DNA from: Rhodoferax sp.
GTDB taxonomy: Bacteria; Pseudomonadota; Gammaproteobacteria; Burkholderiales; Burkholderiaceae_C
NCBI GenBank assembly: GCA_029946045.1
Contig: JAQSDS010000371.1
Span: 1 to 24,007 of the forward strand
Direction of reading: 5' to 3'
DNA: 24,007 nucleotides
Shown here: piece by piece, positions 1 to 7,308 of the stretch
Layout: every line of letters starts with the position of its first letter
Position numbering within the stretch: position 1 is the stretch's first letter
Notes under the pieces: generated by a model
Databases searched by the model: none
Told to the model about the DNA's origin: nothing
The model's input: the letters and a program-made list of their open reading frames with translations, nothing else
Made by a program: the position numbers and the translations under genes

Positions 1-423
1 ACGTATGTCGAATTTTCGGCGTCCACCTGGGATGAAGCCACCTTTTTGACCGAGGTACTGCGCCGCACGGGTTGTGGACTGTTGCTGGACGTGAACAACG
101 TCCATGTCTGCAGCGTCAACCACCAGCGCGATTCGGTCGCTTACATCCGGGCGCTGCCGCTCAGTGAGGTCGGAGAAATTCACCTGGCCGGATTTGCACA
201 AACCCAGGACGGTAACGGTGACCTGTTGCTGATCGACAGCCATGGCGCCCCCGTCGATCAGGCGGTCTGGAATTTGTACGCCTTCACGCTGGGCCTCACG
301 GGCGCCAGGCCCACCCTGATCGAGCGCGACAACGATGTGCCAGCCTGGCCGGTTTTATTGGCCGAGGCGAATCTAGCCGGTCAGCAGTTGCTTGCGCTGA
401 GCGCTGAAGAGGTGGCTTCATGA
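1..423 (+). CDS. bufB: DUF692 / MNIO-family iron enzyme, BufB-like (5' truncated)
   Basis: This is the C-terminal 140 residues of a DUF692 protein; the reading frame is open from base 1, so the start lies left of the window (family members are about 280 aa). DUF692 proteins are multinuclear non-heme iron oxidative (MNIO) enzymes with a TIM-barrel fold that modify cysteines in ribosomally made peptides. Likely metal-ligand motifs are visible: LLLDVNNVHV (D30 and N33 of the visible part), EIHLAGF (H61), IDSHG (D79, H81) and LIERD (E108). The stop overlaps the next gene's start by 4 nt (ATGA), which implies translational coupling to the DUF2063 partner. That pairing plus a DoxX gene matches the bufferin (buf) operons and the gig cluster of Cupriavidus metallidurans. 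Family assignment is firm. The peptide substrate is inferred because its gene is outside the window. Confidence 0.9.
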   Translation, partial: TYVEFSASTWDEATFLTEVLRRTGCGLLLDVNNVHVCSVNHQRDSVAYIRALPLSEVGEIHLAGFAQTQDGNGDLLLIDSHGAPVDQAVWNLYAFTLGLTGARPTLIERDNDVPAWPVLLAEANLAGQQLLALSAEEVAS

Positions 424-1205
424 GCACCCAGAGCGCCTTCGCAGCAGCCCTGCTGAACCCCGACCAGCCTTGCCCCGGCGGCCTCACCAGCTGGAACGGA
501 TCTGACCCCGAGCTGCGTTTTGCGGTCTACCGCAACAACGTCACGGTGTCACTGATCGATGCGCTGGCCGACACCTTTCCCGTCGTGCAGGCCCTGGTGG
601 GCGAAGCATTTTTTCGGGCCATGGCCCGGGTGTTTGTACAAGCGAACCCACCGCACTCGCGCCTGATGGCCTATTACGGTAACGGCTTCGCCAACTTTGT
701 GGCGTCTTTTCCCCCTGCCGCCCCGGTGCCCTATCTGGCAGATGTCGCGCGACTTGAAATGGCGCGGGTTCTGGCTTATCACGCTGCTGATGTAGCCCCC
801 ATCCAAACCGAAGCCCTACAGGCTGCACTGGCCGACCCCGAGCAACTTCTGTCATTGCGGTTGCTGGTGCACCCTTCAGTGCAGGTGATCGACTCGCCCT
901 TCGCTGTGGTTTCGGTGTGGGCGGCGCACCAGGGGGCGCTGTGCATGACTTCGGTCGATCCGGACCTGGCACAGGTGGCGCTGGTGTTCCGCCATCAGCT
1001 CGATGTGGAAACCCACGAACTTTCCGCCGGGGACGCACAGTTTATTCGCGCCTTGCAAACCGGTCAGTCCTTGCTTGACGCCGCAGGCGCTGCAGGCAGC
1101 AGCGACCCCGAATTTGATTTAAGCCAGGCCCTGGCCTTGCTGCTTCGCTGGCAGCTCATTACCCACATCATCACCGGAGAATCGCACCATGAACACACGC
1201 ACTGA
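420..1205 (+). CDS. bufC: DUF2063 putative DNA-binding-domain protein, BufC-like MNIO partner
   Basis: This 261-aa protein has the typical DUF2063 N-terminal half: FAAALLNP near residue 7, then RFAVYRNNV and the helical segment ADTFPVVQALVG, followed by a second domain from about residue 130. Although annotated as putative DNA-binding, proteins of this family act with the adjacent DUF692 enzyme as the subunit that recognises or presents the precursor peptide, as shown for TglI/TglH-type and related MNIO systems. Its ATG overlaps the bufB stop by 4 nt and its own end overlaps the DoxX start by 17 nt, so the three genes are one translationally coupled unit. No signal peptide or membrane segment is seen, so it should be cytoplasmic. 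Family assignment is confident; the peptide substrate is inferred. Confidence 0.9.
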   Translation: MSTQSAFAAALLNPDQPCPGGLTSWNGSDPELRFAVYRNNVTVSLIDALADTFPVVQALVGEAFFRAMARVFVQANPPHSRLMAYYGNGFANFVASFPPAAPVPYLADVARLEMARVLAYHAADVAPIQTEALQAALADPEQLLSLRLLVHPSVQVIDSPFAVVSVWAAHQGALCMTSVDPDLAQVALVFRHQLDVETHELSAGDAQFIRALQTGQSLLDAAGAAGSSDPEFDLSQALALLLRWQLITHIITGESHHEHTH

Positions 1206-1716
1206 CACTTTGAGCGTCACGGCACCTGCTGATTCCGGGCTCCTGCCCAGGCTGATTCGACAGTTCATCACACTGTGCACGCAACTCCCCAACACCTTGC
1301 TGGCATTCGTCGCGCGCTTTTCCATCGCTGCGGTGTTCTGGAAGTCGGGCCAGACAAAGGTGCAAGGCATTGAGATCGACCTCGTCAACCGCGAATTTAC
1401 CCTGGGCTGGCCGCGTTTGTCGGATTCGGTGGTGGACTTGTTCAGGGACGAATACCGCCTGCCCGTGATTCCGCCCGAAATTGCCGCCACCATGGCCGCC
1501 TTTGCCGAGCATTTTTTCCCGGTACTGATTTTGCTTGGCATCGCCACCCGCTTGTCAGCCCTGGCCTTGTTGGGTATGACGATAACGATCCAGCTGTTTG
1601 TCTACCCCGATGCCTACCCCACCCACGGCACCTGGGCTGCCGTGCTCTTGTACCTGATGGTGCACGGGCCCGGCAAGCTGTCGCTGGACCACTGGATTGC
1701 CAGGCGTTACCAGTAG
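1189..1716 (+). CDS. DoxX-family membrane protein of the bufferin-type operon
   Basis: This 175-aa integral membrane protein belongs to the DoxX family. Hydrophobic segments lie near residues 36-52, 100-118, 122-140 and 146-162, and FSIAAVFWKSGQTKVQG is the usual DoxX first-helix signature. A good ribosome-binding site (GGAGA at 1176-1180) precedes the ATG, which sits inside the end of the DUF2063 gene. DoxX proteins are the regular last member of buf, hvf and gig operons. Their exact role is unsettled; quinone or thiol redox at the membrane has been proposed. It is the last plus-strand gene here and converges on the anti-sigma gene after a 31-bp gap. Confidence 0.88.
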   Translation: MNTRTDTLSVTAPADSGLLPRLIRQFITLCTQLPNTLLAFVARFSIAAVFWKSGQTKVQGIEIDLVNREFTLGWPRLSDSVVDLFRDEYRLPVIPPEIAATMAAFAEHFFPVLILLGIATRLSALALLGMTITIQLFVYPDAYPTHGTWAAVLLYLMVHGPGKLSLDHWIARRYQ

Positions 1717-1747
1717 GTCATCAAGCCACGGGGAGGCCACAGCACCT

Positions 1748-1954
1748 CTATTTCTTGACTTCGTCATCCTGAACTTCGTCGTAGCCCTTGGCATAAGCTT
1801 TCATGGCCTGGCTGAGAAACGGCACCTGCAGACTGAAGTTCTTGCAACCAGCGCACATCACGACGTGCATTTTCAGGTTGATTTTTTCCGTCAGCGACAG
1901 CGTACGATCCTGCGACTCAGAGATCAAGCGGGTGATGTTTTCACAATTCATCAT
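1748..1954 (-). CDS. Small soluble zinc-type anti-sigma factor (H-x3-C-x2-C)
   Basis: This 68-aa protein begins MMNCENITRLISESQDR, the helix typical of zinc-finger (zf-HC2 / ZAS) anti-sigma factors. It contains H30-x3-C34-x2-C37 in HVVMCAGC, with another cysteine at position 4, so a zinc site that also responds to thiol-active metals or oxidants is plausible. It lacks any membrane segment and has a charged tail (DEVQDDEVKK), so it should act in the cytoplasm. Its start codon overlaps the stop of the sigma gene by 4 nt (1951-1954), the usual arrangement for a cognate pair. An in-frame second ATG follows at once and could be the true start. Function as an anti-sigma is inferred from motif and coupling; the signal sensed is unknown. 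Confidence 0.82.
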   Translation of the reverse strand: MMNCENITRLISESQDRTLSLTEKINLKMHVVMCAGCKNFSLQVPFLSQAMKAYAKGYDEVQDDEVKK

Positions 1955-2580
1955 GTGCGTTCTCCCGTCAGAAACCAGTTATTTTCCAGACACTCACGCA
2001 GACGCAAGCGTGATCGGTGCAGCATCACATTCAGGTTGGTGGTGGTGATGCCCACCGTGTTGCAAATTTCATTTGTATCAAACTCGACGAATTCTCTCAT
2101 CATGAACACCCGGGCCTGGTTGCCGGGTAGCGCTTCCAGACAGGTCTCGAACACTTTCCAGAACTGGTTCTGATGCAAAGCGTCATGCGGGTTACCCCAT
2201 GTGGCCGGCCTTTCATCGGCCTGCCAGTGGGCTTTTTGGTCAAAAAGTTCAGAAAAATCTTCGCCTTCTTCATCTTCCCTGAGCAGGCTGCTGGCATCGA
2301 CCATGCGCTGTTTCTGTCGCAAGGTATCTGCAATTTTATTTTTGAGGATGGCAAATACCCAGGTTTTCAGGGCCGCGCGGCCAGCAAAAGACCTGGCATT
2401 TTTCAGCGCACCAACCAGCGCTTCCTGCACGGCGTCTTCTGCGGCGTGGCTGTTGGAAAGTTGCAGCGTTGCAAACTTCAGCATCTGACGCCGCAGGTCA
2501 TTCAGAAAGGAGGTGTCGGTCAGGATGGATGCATCGGAAGCCGCCAGCTTATTGCCTTCATTTGTCAACGTACCCATCAT
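1951..2580 (-). CDS. ECF-type RNA polymerase sigma factor
   Basis: This 209-aa protein has sigma-70 region 2 at roughly residues 28-92 (HAAEDAVQEALVGALKNA, then ALKTWVFAILKNKIADTLRQ). An acidic insert follows at about 95-120, and region 4 with its helix-turn-helix is at about 145-198 (LPGNQARVFMMREF, TNEICNTVGITTTNLNVMLH). The start at 2580 is chosen because AAGAGG lies 6 nt upstream of it; an in-frame ATG at 2601 would add seven residues but has no good ribosome-binding site. The gene is coupled to the anti-sigma by a 4-nt overlap and converges on the buf-like genes. ECF sigma factors control bufferin or gig operons elsewhere (SigF in Caulobacter, RpoQ in C. metallidurans), so that is the likely target, although the target promoter is not in view. 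Local GC is lower than in neighbouring genes. Confidence 0.88.
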   Translation of the reverse strand: MMGTLTNEGNKLAASDASILTDTSFLNDLRRQMLKFATLQLSNSHAAEDAVQEALVGALKNARSFAGRAALKTWVFAILKNKIADTLRQKQRMVDASSLLREDEEGEDFSELFDQKAHWQADERPATWGNPHDALHQNQFWKVFETCLEALPGNQARVFMMREFVEFDTNEICNTVGITTTNLNVMLHRSRLRLRECLENNWFLTGERT

Positions 2581-2706
2581 TGATTTCCTCTTGGTGTTCA
2601 TTCATGCCAGACCGCACTGTATGTCATGACCAGCGATCTGGACGCGCAGCAGGACTCTGCGCTCCGTTAACATCACGCACTAACTTTAAAGCGTGTTTTT
2701 CTTGTC

Positions 2707-3540
2707 ATGCCCCAATCAACCAGCTCCCAATACGAACATCTGCTGCGCCAGGTGGATACCCACGGTGTTTTCAAGGCCGACCGCACCGGCACCGGTACCA
2801 AAAGCGTCTTTGGCCACCAGATGCGCTTTGACCTGGCTCAGGGTTTTCCGCTGGTCACCACCAAAAAAGTTTTTTTAAAAGCCATCATCGTCGAGCTGCT
2901 CTGGTTTTTGCGCGGCGATTCCAACGTCAAATGGCTGCAGGACAACGGCTGCACCATTTGGGACGAGTGGGCCAACCCCGCCACCGGTGACCTGGGGCCG
3001 GTCTATGGCGTGCAATGGCGCAGCTGGCCCACACCGGACGGCGGTCACATCGACCAGATCAGCCAGATCATGCAGACCCTCAAAAGCAACCCAGATTCGC
3101 GCCGCATGCTGGTCAGCGCCTGGAACGTGGCCGAACTCGACAAGATGGCGCTCATGCCCTGCCACGCCTTTTTCCAGTTCTACGTGGCCCCGGCAAGCGA
3201 ACCAGGCGGCAAAGGCAAATTGAGCTGCCAGTTGTACCAACGCAGCGCTGACATTTTTTTGGGCGTGCCCTTCAACATTGCCAGCTATGCACTGCTGACG
3301 CACATGGTGGCGCAGCAATGCGACCTGGACGTGGGTGATTTCATCTGGACCGGCGGCGACTGCCACATTTACAGCAACCACGCCGAACAGGTGGCACAGC
3401 AACTGAGCCGCACACCGTTCGCCTACCCCACCCTGGAAATCAAACGCCGACCTGACTCGATTTTTGACTACGTGTATGAAGACTTTGCGGTGCACGGCTA
3501 CCAGTGCCACCCCGCCATCAAGGCCCCGGTGGCGGTGTGA
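2707..3540 (+). CDS. thyA: Thymidylate synthase
   Basis: The protein converts dUMP to dTMP using methylene-tetrahydrofolate, which yields dihydrofolate. At 277 aa it is slightly longer than the 264-aa E. coli enzyme, mainly through a short insert near residues 162-171 ([10 protein letters not shown]). Visible signatures are [12 protein letters not shown] at the phosphate-binding loop, the catalytic Cys152 in [12 protein letters not shown], the dUMP-binding [18 protein letters not shown], and HIYSNH near the C terminus. It is the first gene of a plus-strand operon that also encodes dihydrofolate reductase, the enzyme that recycles its product. The stop overlaps the preferred start of the transporter gene by 4 nt. 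Confidence 0.98.
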   Translation: MPQSTSSQYEHLLRQVDTHGVFKADRTGTGTKSVFGHQMRFDLAQGFPLVTTKKVFLKAIIVELLWFLRGDSNVKWLQDNGCTIWDEWANPATGDLGPVYGVQWRSWPTPDGGHIDQISQIMQTLKSNPDSRRMLVSAWNVAELDKMALMPCHAFFQFYVAPASEPGGKGKLSCQLYQRSADIFLGVPFNIASYALLTHMVAQQCDLDVGDFIWTGGDCHIYSNHAEQVAQQLSRTPFAYPTLEIKRRPDSIFDYVYEDFAVHGYQCHPAIKAPVAV

Positions 3541-4424
3541 TCAGCCGCCGCCAGATCTGGGGCCTGGTCGCCCTCACGCTGATGTGGGGCATCAACTGGC
3601 CCATGATGAAGTACAGCTTGCGCGAACTTTCGCCACTGTACTTTCGCGCCCTCACCATGAGCTGTGGCGCGCTATGGCTGTTCAGCTATTACCGCTTCAA
3701 AGGCGTGCGCATGTGGCCGCAGGCTGCCGAGTGGCGCAGCGTGATCACCTTGGGGCTGCCCAATGTGCTGGGCTGGCACACCTTGTCGATTCTGGGTGTG
3801 AAAGAGCTGGCCAGCGGCCGCGCCGCCATTCTGGGCTTCACCATGCCGATCTGGACCGTGCTGTTGGGGGTCCTGCTGTTCAAGGAAAAACTCACGCGGC
3901 GCATTGTCTTTGCCATGGTGGCGGTGGCTTTGACCATTGCTTTGCTTACCTTCAACGAACTCACCGCCTTGAGCGGCAAACCGCTGGGCATTGTCTGGAT
4001 GGAACTGGCCGCCCTGTGTTGGGCTGCGGGCACCCTGATGATGCGCCGGGCGCACCTGACGCTGCCGATGGAGGCCTTGACGGTCTGGATGCTGATTTTG
4101 ACCAGCATCTGCCTGTGGTTTGTTGCAGCCGTGCTTGAACCCGGGCCCAGTTGGGAATTTTCTGGGCTGATGTGGGGCAGTCTGCTGTATGGCGCCCTCA
4201 TCAACTATGGTTTTGCCCAGGTCATCTGGTTCAGCATGGCACGCCATTTGCCGCCATCCACCAGTGCCATGAGCGTGATGGCGGTGCCGATGGTAGGCAC
4301 CCTGAGCGCCACCCTGATCGTCAACGAAATGCCGGGCTGGCAAGACCTGGTGGCGGCGCTGTGTGTCATGGCTGCCATTGCCGCCGTGCTGCTGCCACCG
4401 CGCCAACCTACAACATCACCATGA
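3537..4424 (+). CDS. EamA-family (DMT superfamily) transporter
   Basis: This 295-aa membrane protein has about ten hydrophobic segments arranged as two EamA repeats: the first opens with [19 protein letters not shown], the second with [17 protein letters not shown] near the middle. The family exports metabolites or amino acids; the substrate here is unknown. I prefer the GTG at 3537 because it overlaps the thyA stop as GTGA; an in-frame GTG at 3504 would add 11 non-hydrophobic residues. The stop overlaps the folA ATG, again by 4 nt. Such tight coupling on both sides makes co-expression with the folate and thymidylate enzymes very likely, though a transport role linked to folate or thymidine is only a guess. 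Confidence 0.9.
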   Translation: MISRRQIWGLVALTLMWGINWPMMKYSLRELSPLYFRALTMSCGALWLFSYYRFKGVRMWPQAAEWRSVITLGLPNVLGWHTLSILGVKELASGRAAILGFTMPIWTVLLGVLLFKEKLTRRIVFAMVAVALTIALLTFNELTALSGKPLGIVWMELAALCWAAGTLMMRRAHLTLPMEALTVWMLILTSICLWFVAAVLEPGPSWEFSGLMWGSLLYGALINYGFAQVIWFSMARHLPPSTSAMSVMAVPMVGTLSATLIVNEMPGWQDLVAALCVMAAIAAVLLPPRQPTTSP

Positions 4425-4909
4425 AACTCAATTTGATCCTGGCCCGTGCCCGCAACGGTGTCATCGGCAAACACAACGCCCTGCCCTGGCACCTGCCCGA
4501 GGACCTGGCGCACTTCAAGCGCAGCACGCTGGGCTGTCCCGTCATCATGGGTCGCAAAACCTGGGATTCCCTGCCGCCCAAATTTCGCCCGCTACCCGGC
4601 CGCATCAATGTGGTGGTGACGCGCCAGCCGGGTTGGACGGCTGACGGTGCCGTGGTGGCCCATTCCATCGAAGCCGCCTGTGCTGCCTGCCCGCCCGAGA
4701 GCACGGCCTGGGTCATCGGTGGCGCCGAGCTCTATGCCCAGGCCCTGGTGCAGGCCAGTACCGCCGTTGTGACCGAAATCGATGCCGATTTTGAGGGTGA
4801 TGCCTTGGCGCCCCACTTCGGCCCAGATTGGCGGGAAGTGGCGCGTGACTCCCACCTCAGCAGCACGGGACTCGGCTACAGTTTTGTGACCTACCAAAAG
4901 GATCTTTGA
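4421..4909 (+). CDS. folA: Dihydrofolate reductase
   Basis: This 162-aa enzyme reduces dihydrofolate to tetrahydrofolate with NADPH. Its length equals that of the chromosomal E. coli enzyme (159 aa) within a few residues. The N-terminal motif NGVIGKHNALPWHLPEDLAHFK includes the catalytic acid Asp28. VIMGRKTWDSLP and RINVVVTR form the NADPH-binding part, and WVIGGAELYAQAL is the conserved GG motif near residues 93-105. The ATG at 4421 overlaps the transporter stop by 4 nt. It regenerates the dihydrofolate made by the ThyA enzyme encoded just upstream, so the operon couples both steps. It is the target of trimethoprim, and nothing in the active-site motif looks like a dedicated resistance variant. 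Confidence 0.98.
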   Translation: MKLNLILARARNGVIGKHNALPWHLPEDLAHFKRSTLGCPVIMGRKTWDSLPPKFRPLPGRINVVVTRQPGWTADGAVVAHSIEAACAACPPESTAWVIGGAELYAQALVQASTAVVTEIDADFEGDALAPHFGPDWREVARDSHLSSTGLGYSFVTYQKDL

Positions 4910-4913
4910 AGCC

Positions 4914-5681
4914 ATGAAACTAGCCACCTGGAACATCAATTCGCTCACGGTGCGGCTGCCACAAGTGCTGGACTGGCTCAGCACCAACCCGGTCGACGTG
5001 CTGGCGCTGCAAGAGCTCAAGATGAGCGACGACAAGTTTCCGCACGCGGCCTTTGCCGAGGCGGGTTACCAATCGGTTTGTTTTGGTCAAAAGACCTACA
5101 ACGGCGTGGCGCTGATCAGCAAAACCCCGGGCACCAGCGTGGTGCGCAACATACCCGGTTTTTCTGACGATATGGCGCGTGTGATCAGCGCCTCATTCGA
5201 TTCCGACATCCGCGTGGTGGGTGCGTATTTCCCAAATGGCCAGGAACCTGGCAGCGACAAGTTCGAATACAAACTGGCCTGGCTCAAGGGCCTGCGCGAC
5301 TGGTTGCGCACGGAACTGGTCACCTACCCCAAGCTGGTGCTGATGGGCGACTTCAACATCACCTTTGACGATGCCGATGTCTGGGACCCCGAGGGCATGC
5401 GCGACCAGATCCATTGCACCGACGAAGAACGCTATGAACTCAATGCCCTGATGGCGCTGGGCCTGGTTGATGCCCACCGTTTGTTTGCACAACCCGCCAA
5501 AAGCTATTCGTGGTGGGACTACCGGGATTTTGGTTTCAGACGCAACCGAGGCATGCGGATTGATCACATTTTGGTGACTGGCGCGCTCAAACCCCTGGTC
5601 TCAGCCTGCTGGATCGACAAGACACCACGCAAAAACGAACGCCCCAGCGACCACGCACCGGTGGTGGTCGACCTCAGCTGA
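4914..5681 (+). CDS. xth: Exodeoxyribonuclease III (AP endonuclease family)
   Basis: This 255-aa protein belongs to the Mg-dependent endonuclease/exonuclease/phosphatase superfamily, Xth branch, which cleaves at abasic sites and removes 3' blocking groups in DNA repair. Catalytic motifs match family positions: TWNINSL at 5-11, LALQELK with the metal ligand Glu34, Tyr105 in GAYFPNG, GDFN with Asp146 and Asn148, and SDHAPVVVDL at the C terminus containing the catalytic Asp-His. It starts 4 nt after folA with AAGG at 4898-4901 as ribosome-binding site. It is the last gene of the thyA operon and is followed by a strong hairpin. Linking base-excision repair to thymidylate supply is reasonable because uracil in DNA rises when dTMP is short, but this is inference. 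Confidence 0.95.
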   Translation: MKLATWNINSLTVRLPQVLDWLSTNPVDVLALQELKMSDDKFPHAAFAEAGYQSVCFGQKTYNGVALISKTPGTSVVRNIPGFSDDMARVISASFDSDIRVVGAYFPNGQEPGSDKFEYKLAWLKGLRDWLRTELVTYPKLVLMGDFNITFDDADVWDPEGMRDQIHCTDEERYELNALMALGLVDAHRLFAQPAKSYSWWDYRDFGFRRNRGMRIDHILVTGALKPLVSACWIDKTPRKNERPSDHAPVVVDLS

Positions 5682-5686
5682 GGAGT

Positions 5687-5714
5687 CTGGGCGGCAGAGC
5701 GCTTTGCCGCCCAG
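5687..5714. terminator. Hairpin between convergent xth and ntrC
   Basis: A perfect 10-bp stem CTGGGCGGCA / TGCCGCCCAG with an 8-nt loop starts 5 nt after the xth stop and ends 11 nt before the ntrC stop. There is no long T run on either side, so it may work as a bidirectional terminator or as an mRNA 3' end stabiliser. GTCTGGG at 5685-5691 could alternatively pair with CCCAGAC at 5718-5724. Confidence 0.7.
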
Positions 5715-5725
5715 GCTCCCAGACA

Positions 5726-7228
5726 CTACTCCAGGCCAAGTTCCTGGATTTTCCGGGTGATGGTGTTGCGACCAATGCCCAGCTTTTGCGCGGCGTCGAT
5801 GCGCCGACCCCGGGTGGCGGTCAGGGCTGCCTGAATCAAGCGCGACTCGAAGCGGGCCGTCAGGGTGTCCCAGACGTCGGTGCGATCGGTCGCGAGCAAG
5901 GCACTGGCCTCGGCTTCCAGACCTTGCTCCCAGCCCCCCTCCAGCACGGTAAGCACAGCGGGCACATCCGGCAATTTCTGCAAAACAGCCATATCAGCGG
6001 GTACCGGCACCGTCGCAGACGCTTCAGTCAGAGGCAGGGCGCCGGTCAAGACCGGCAGCGCAGGGGCTGTTTCTGTGACCGCCACTTCAGGTGGCAGGTC
6101 TTTCGGCTCGATCACTTGTGCCGGTGCCATCACGGTGAGCCAGTGGCACATGTTTTCAAGCTGACGCACGTTGCCCGGAAAAGCAAACTGCCCGATCCAG
6201 GCCAGCGCGGCATCGGAGATGCGCTTGGGTTCGACCCCCAACTGGCGGGCGCTTTGCTGCAAAAAGTGCCGTGTCAGCATGGGGATGTCTTCACGCCGCT
6301 CCCGCAGCGCCGGCAGACGCAGGCGAATCACGTTAAGGCGGTGAAACAGGTCCTCGCGAAACACCCCTTCCTTGACGCGTTGTTCCAGATTCTGGTGCGT
6401 GGCAGCAATCACACGCACGTTGGTTTTGACCGCACTGTGGCCGCCCACCCGGTAAAAATGGCCATCTGACAGCACCCGCAGCAAGCGAGTCTGCAAATCG
6501 AAGGGCATGTCACCAATTTCATCCAGAAACAGGGTGCCGCCATCGGCCTGCTCAAAACGACCGCGGCGCATGGTTTGCGCCCCGGTGAAGGCACCGCGTT
6601 CATGGCCGAAAAGCTCGGACTCGAGCAGGTCTTTGGGAATGGCTGCGGTGTTGATGGCGACAAACGGGCCATTGGCGCGCGGCGAATGCTTGTGCAGCGC
6701 GCGCGCCACCAGCTCCTTGCCCGAGCCCGACTCACCGGTGATCATGACTGTGACGTTGCTCTGACTCAGGCGGCCAATGGCGCGAAACACGTCCTGCATG
6801 GCGGGCGCCTGGCCAAGCATTTCTGGCGCCTCGGTCATCGCTTCATCTGCGACTTCTTCGCGCTGGCTTTCTTCAACGGCACGGCGAATGAGTTCGACGG
6901 CTTTGGACAGGTCAAATGGCTTGGGCAAGTACTCAAAAGCACCGCCCTGAAAGGCCGACACCGCGCTGTCCAGGTCGGAGTAGGCGGTCATGATGATGAC
7001 TGGCAAACCCGGGTACTTGGCCTTGACCTGGTCGAGCAGGTCTAGCCCCGAACCACCCGGCATGCGAATGTCGCTGACCAGCACCTGCGGTGCCTTGTCT
7101 TCTTCGAGGGCGGCAAGAACATCGCGCGCGTTGGTAAAACTGCGACTGGGCAATTGCTCGCGCAGCAGCGCCTTTTCCAGGACGAAGCGAATGGACTGGT
7201 CATCATCTACGATCCAAATGGGCTTCAT
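5726..7228 (-). CDS. ntrC: Nitrogen regulation response regulator NtrC (sigma-54 activator)
   Basis: This 500-aa protein is a full-length NtrC. The receiver domain occupies about 1-120 with the acidic pocket DDD (8-10) and the phospho-acceptor Asp53 in VSDIRMPGGSG. The AAA+ domain covers roughly 145-370 with Walker A GESGSGKE, the sigma-54 contact loop GAFTGA, Walker B GGTLFLDEIGDMP and the R-finger region FREDLFHRLNV. The C-terminal Fis-type helix-turn-helix ends in RIDAAQKLGIGRNTITRKIQEL. The start at 7228 gives MKPIWIVDDD with AAGG 11-14 nt upstream; an upstream in-frame start would only add a non-conserved tail. When phosphorylated by NtrB it activates sigma-54 promoters such as the one in front of glnA in this window. 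An unusual Pro/Ala/Val-rich linker of about 70 residues joins the AAA+ and DNA-binding domains. Confidence 0.97.
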   Translation of the reverse strand: MKPIWIVDDDQSIRFVLEKALLREQLPSRSFTNARDVLAALEEDKAPQVLVSDIRMPGGSGLDLLDQVKAKYPGLPVIIMTAYSDLDSAVSAFQGGAFEYLPKPFDLSKAVELIRRAVEESQREEVADEAMTEAPEMLGQAPAMQDVFRAIGRLSQSNVTVMITGESGSGKELVARALHKHSPRANGPFVAINTAAIPKDLLESELFGHERGAFTGAQTMRRGRFEQADGGTLFLDEIGDMPFDLQTRLLRVLSDGHFYRVGGHSAVKTNVRVIAATHQNLEQRVKEGVFREDLFHRLNVIRLRLPALRERREDIPMLTRHFLQQSARQLGVEPKRISDAALAWIGQFAFPGNVRQLENMCHWLTVMAPAQVIEPKDLPPEVAVTETAPALPVLTGALPLTEASATVPVPADMAVLQKLPDVPAVLTVLEGGWEQGLEAEASALLATDRTDVWDTLTARFESRLIQAALTATRGRRIDAAQKLGIGRNTITRKIQELGLE

Positions 7229-7270
7229 TACGTTATCTTGCCTTATAGGTAGTTGCCTTACCACACCAGT

Positions 7271-7307
7271 CTGCAGTCACCTTGCGATGCGCTGCAGCCA
7301 CCTTGCG
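7271..7307. repeat. Direct repeat, 16 bp, period 21, in the ntrB-ntrC spacer
   Basis: CTGCAGTCACCTTGCG (7271-7286) and CTGCAGCCACCTTGCG (7292-7307) differ at one base and start 21 bp apart, about two helical turns. They fill much of the 80-bp gap between the ntrB stop and the ntrC start. A looser pair, TTGCCTTA, follows at 7239-7246 and 7253-7260. Function is unknown. Confidence 0.75.
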
Positions 7308-7308
7308 G

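Noticed and set aside
2674..2700. CACGC/GCGTG repeat followed by TTTTT just before thyA, terminator-like
   Set aside because: The stem is only 5 bp with a 12-nt loop, too weak to call; it may simply be part of the thyA promoter or leader.
3504..3536. Extended GTG start for the EamA transporter
   Set aside because: The extra residues are Pro/Gly-rich and not membrane-like; the GTG overlapping the thyA stop fits better.
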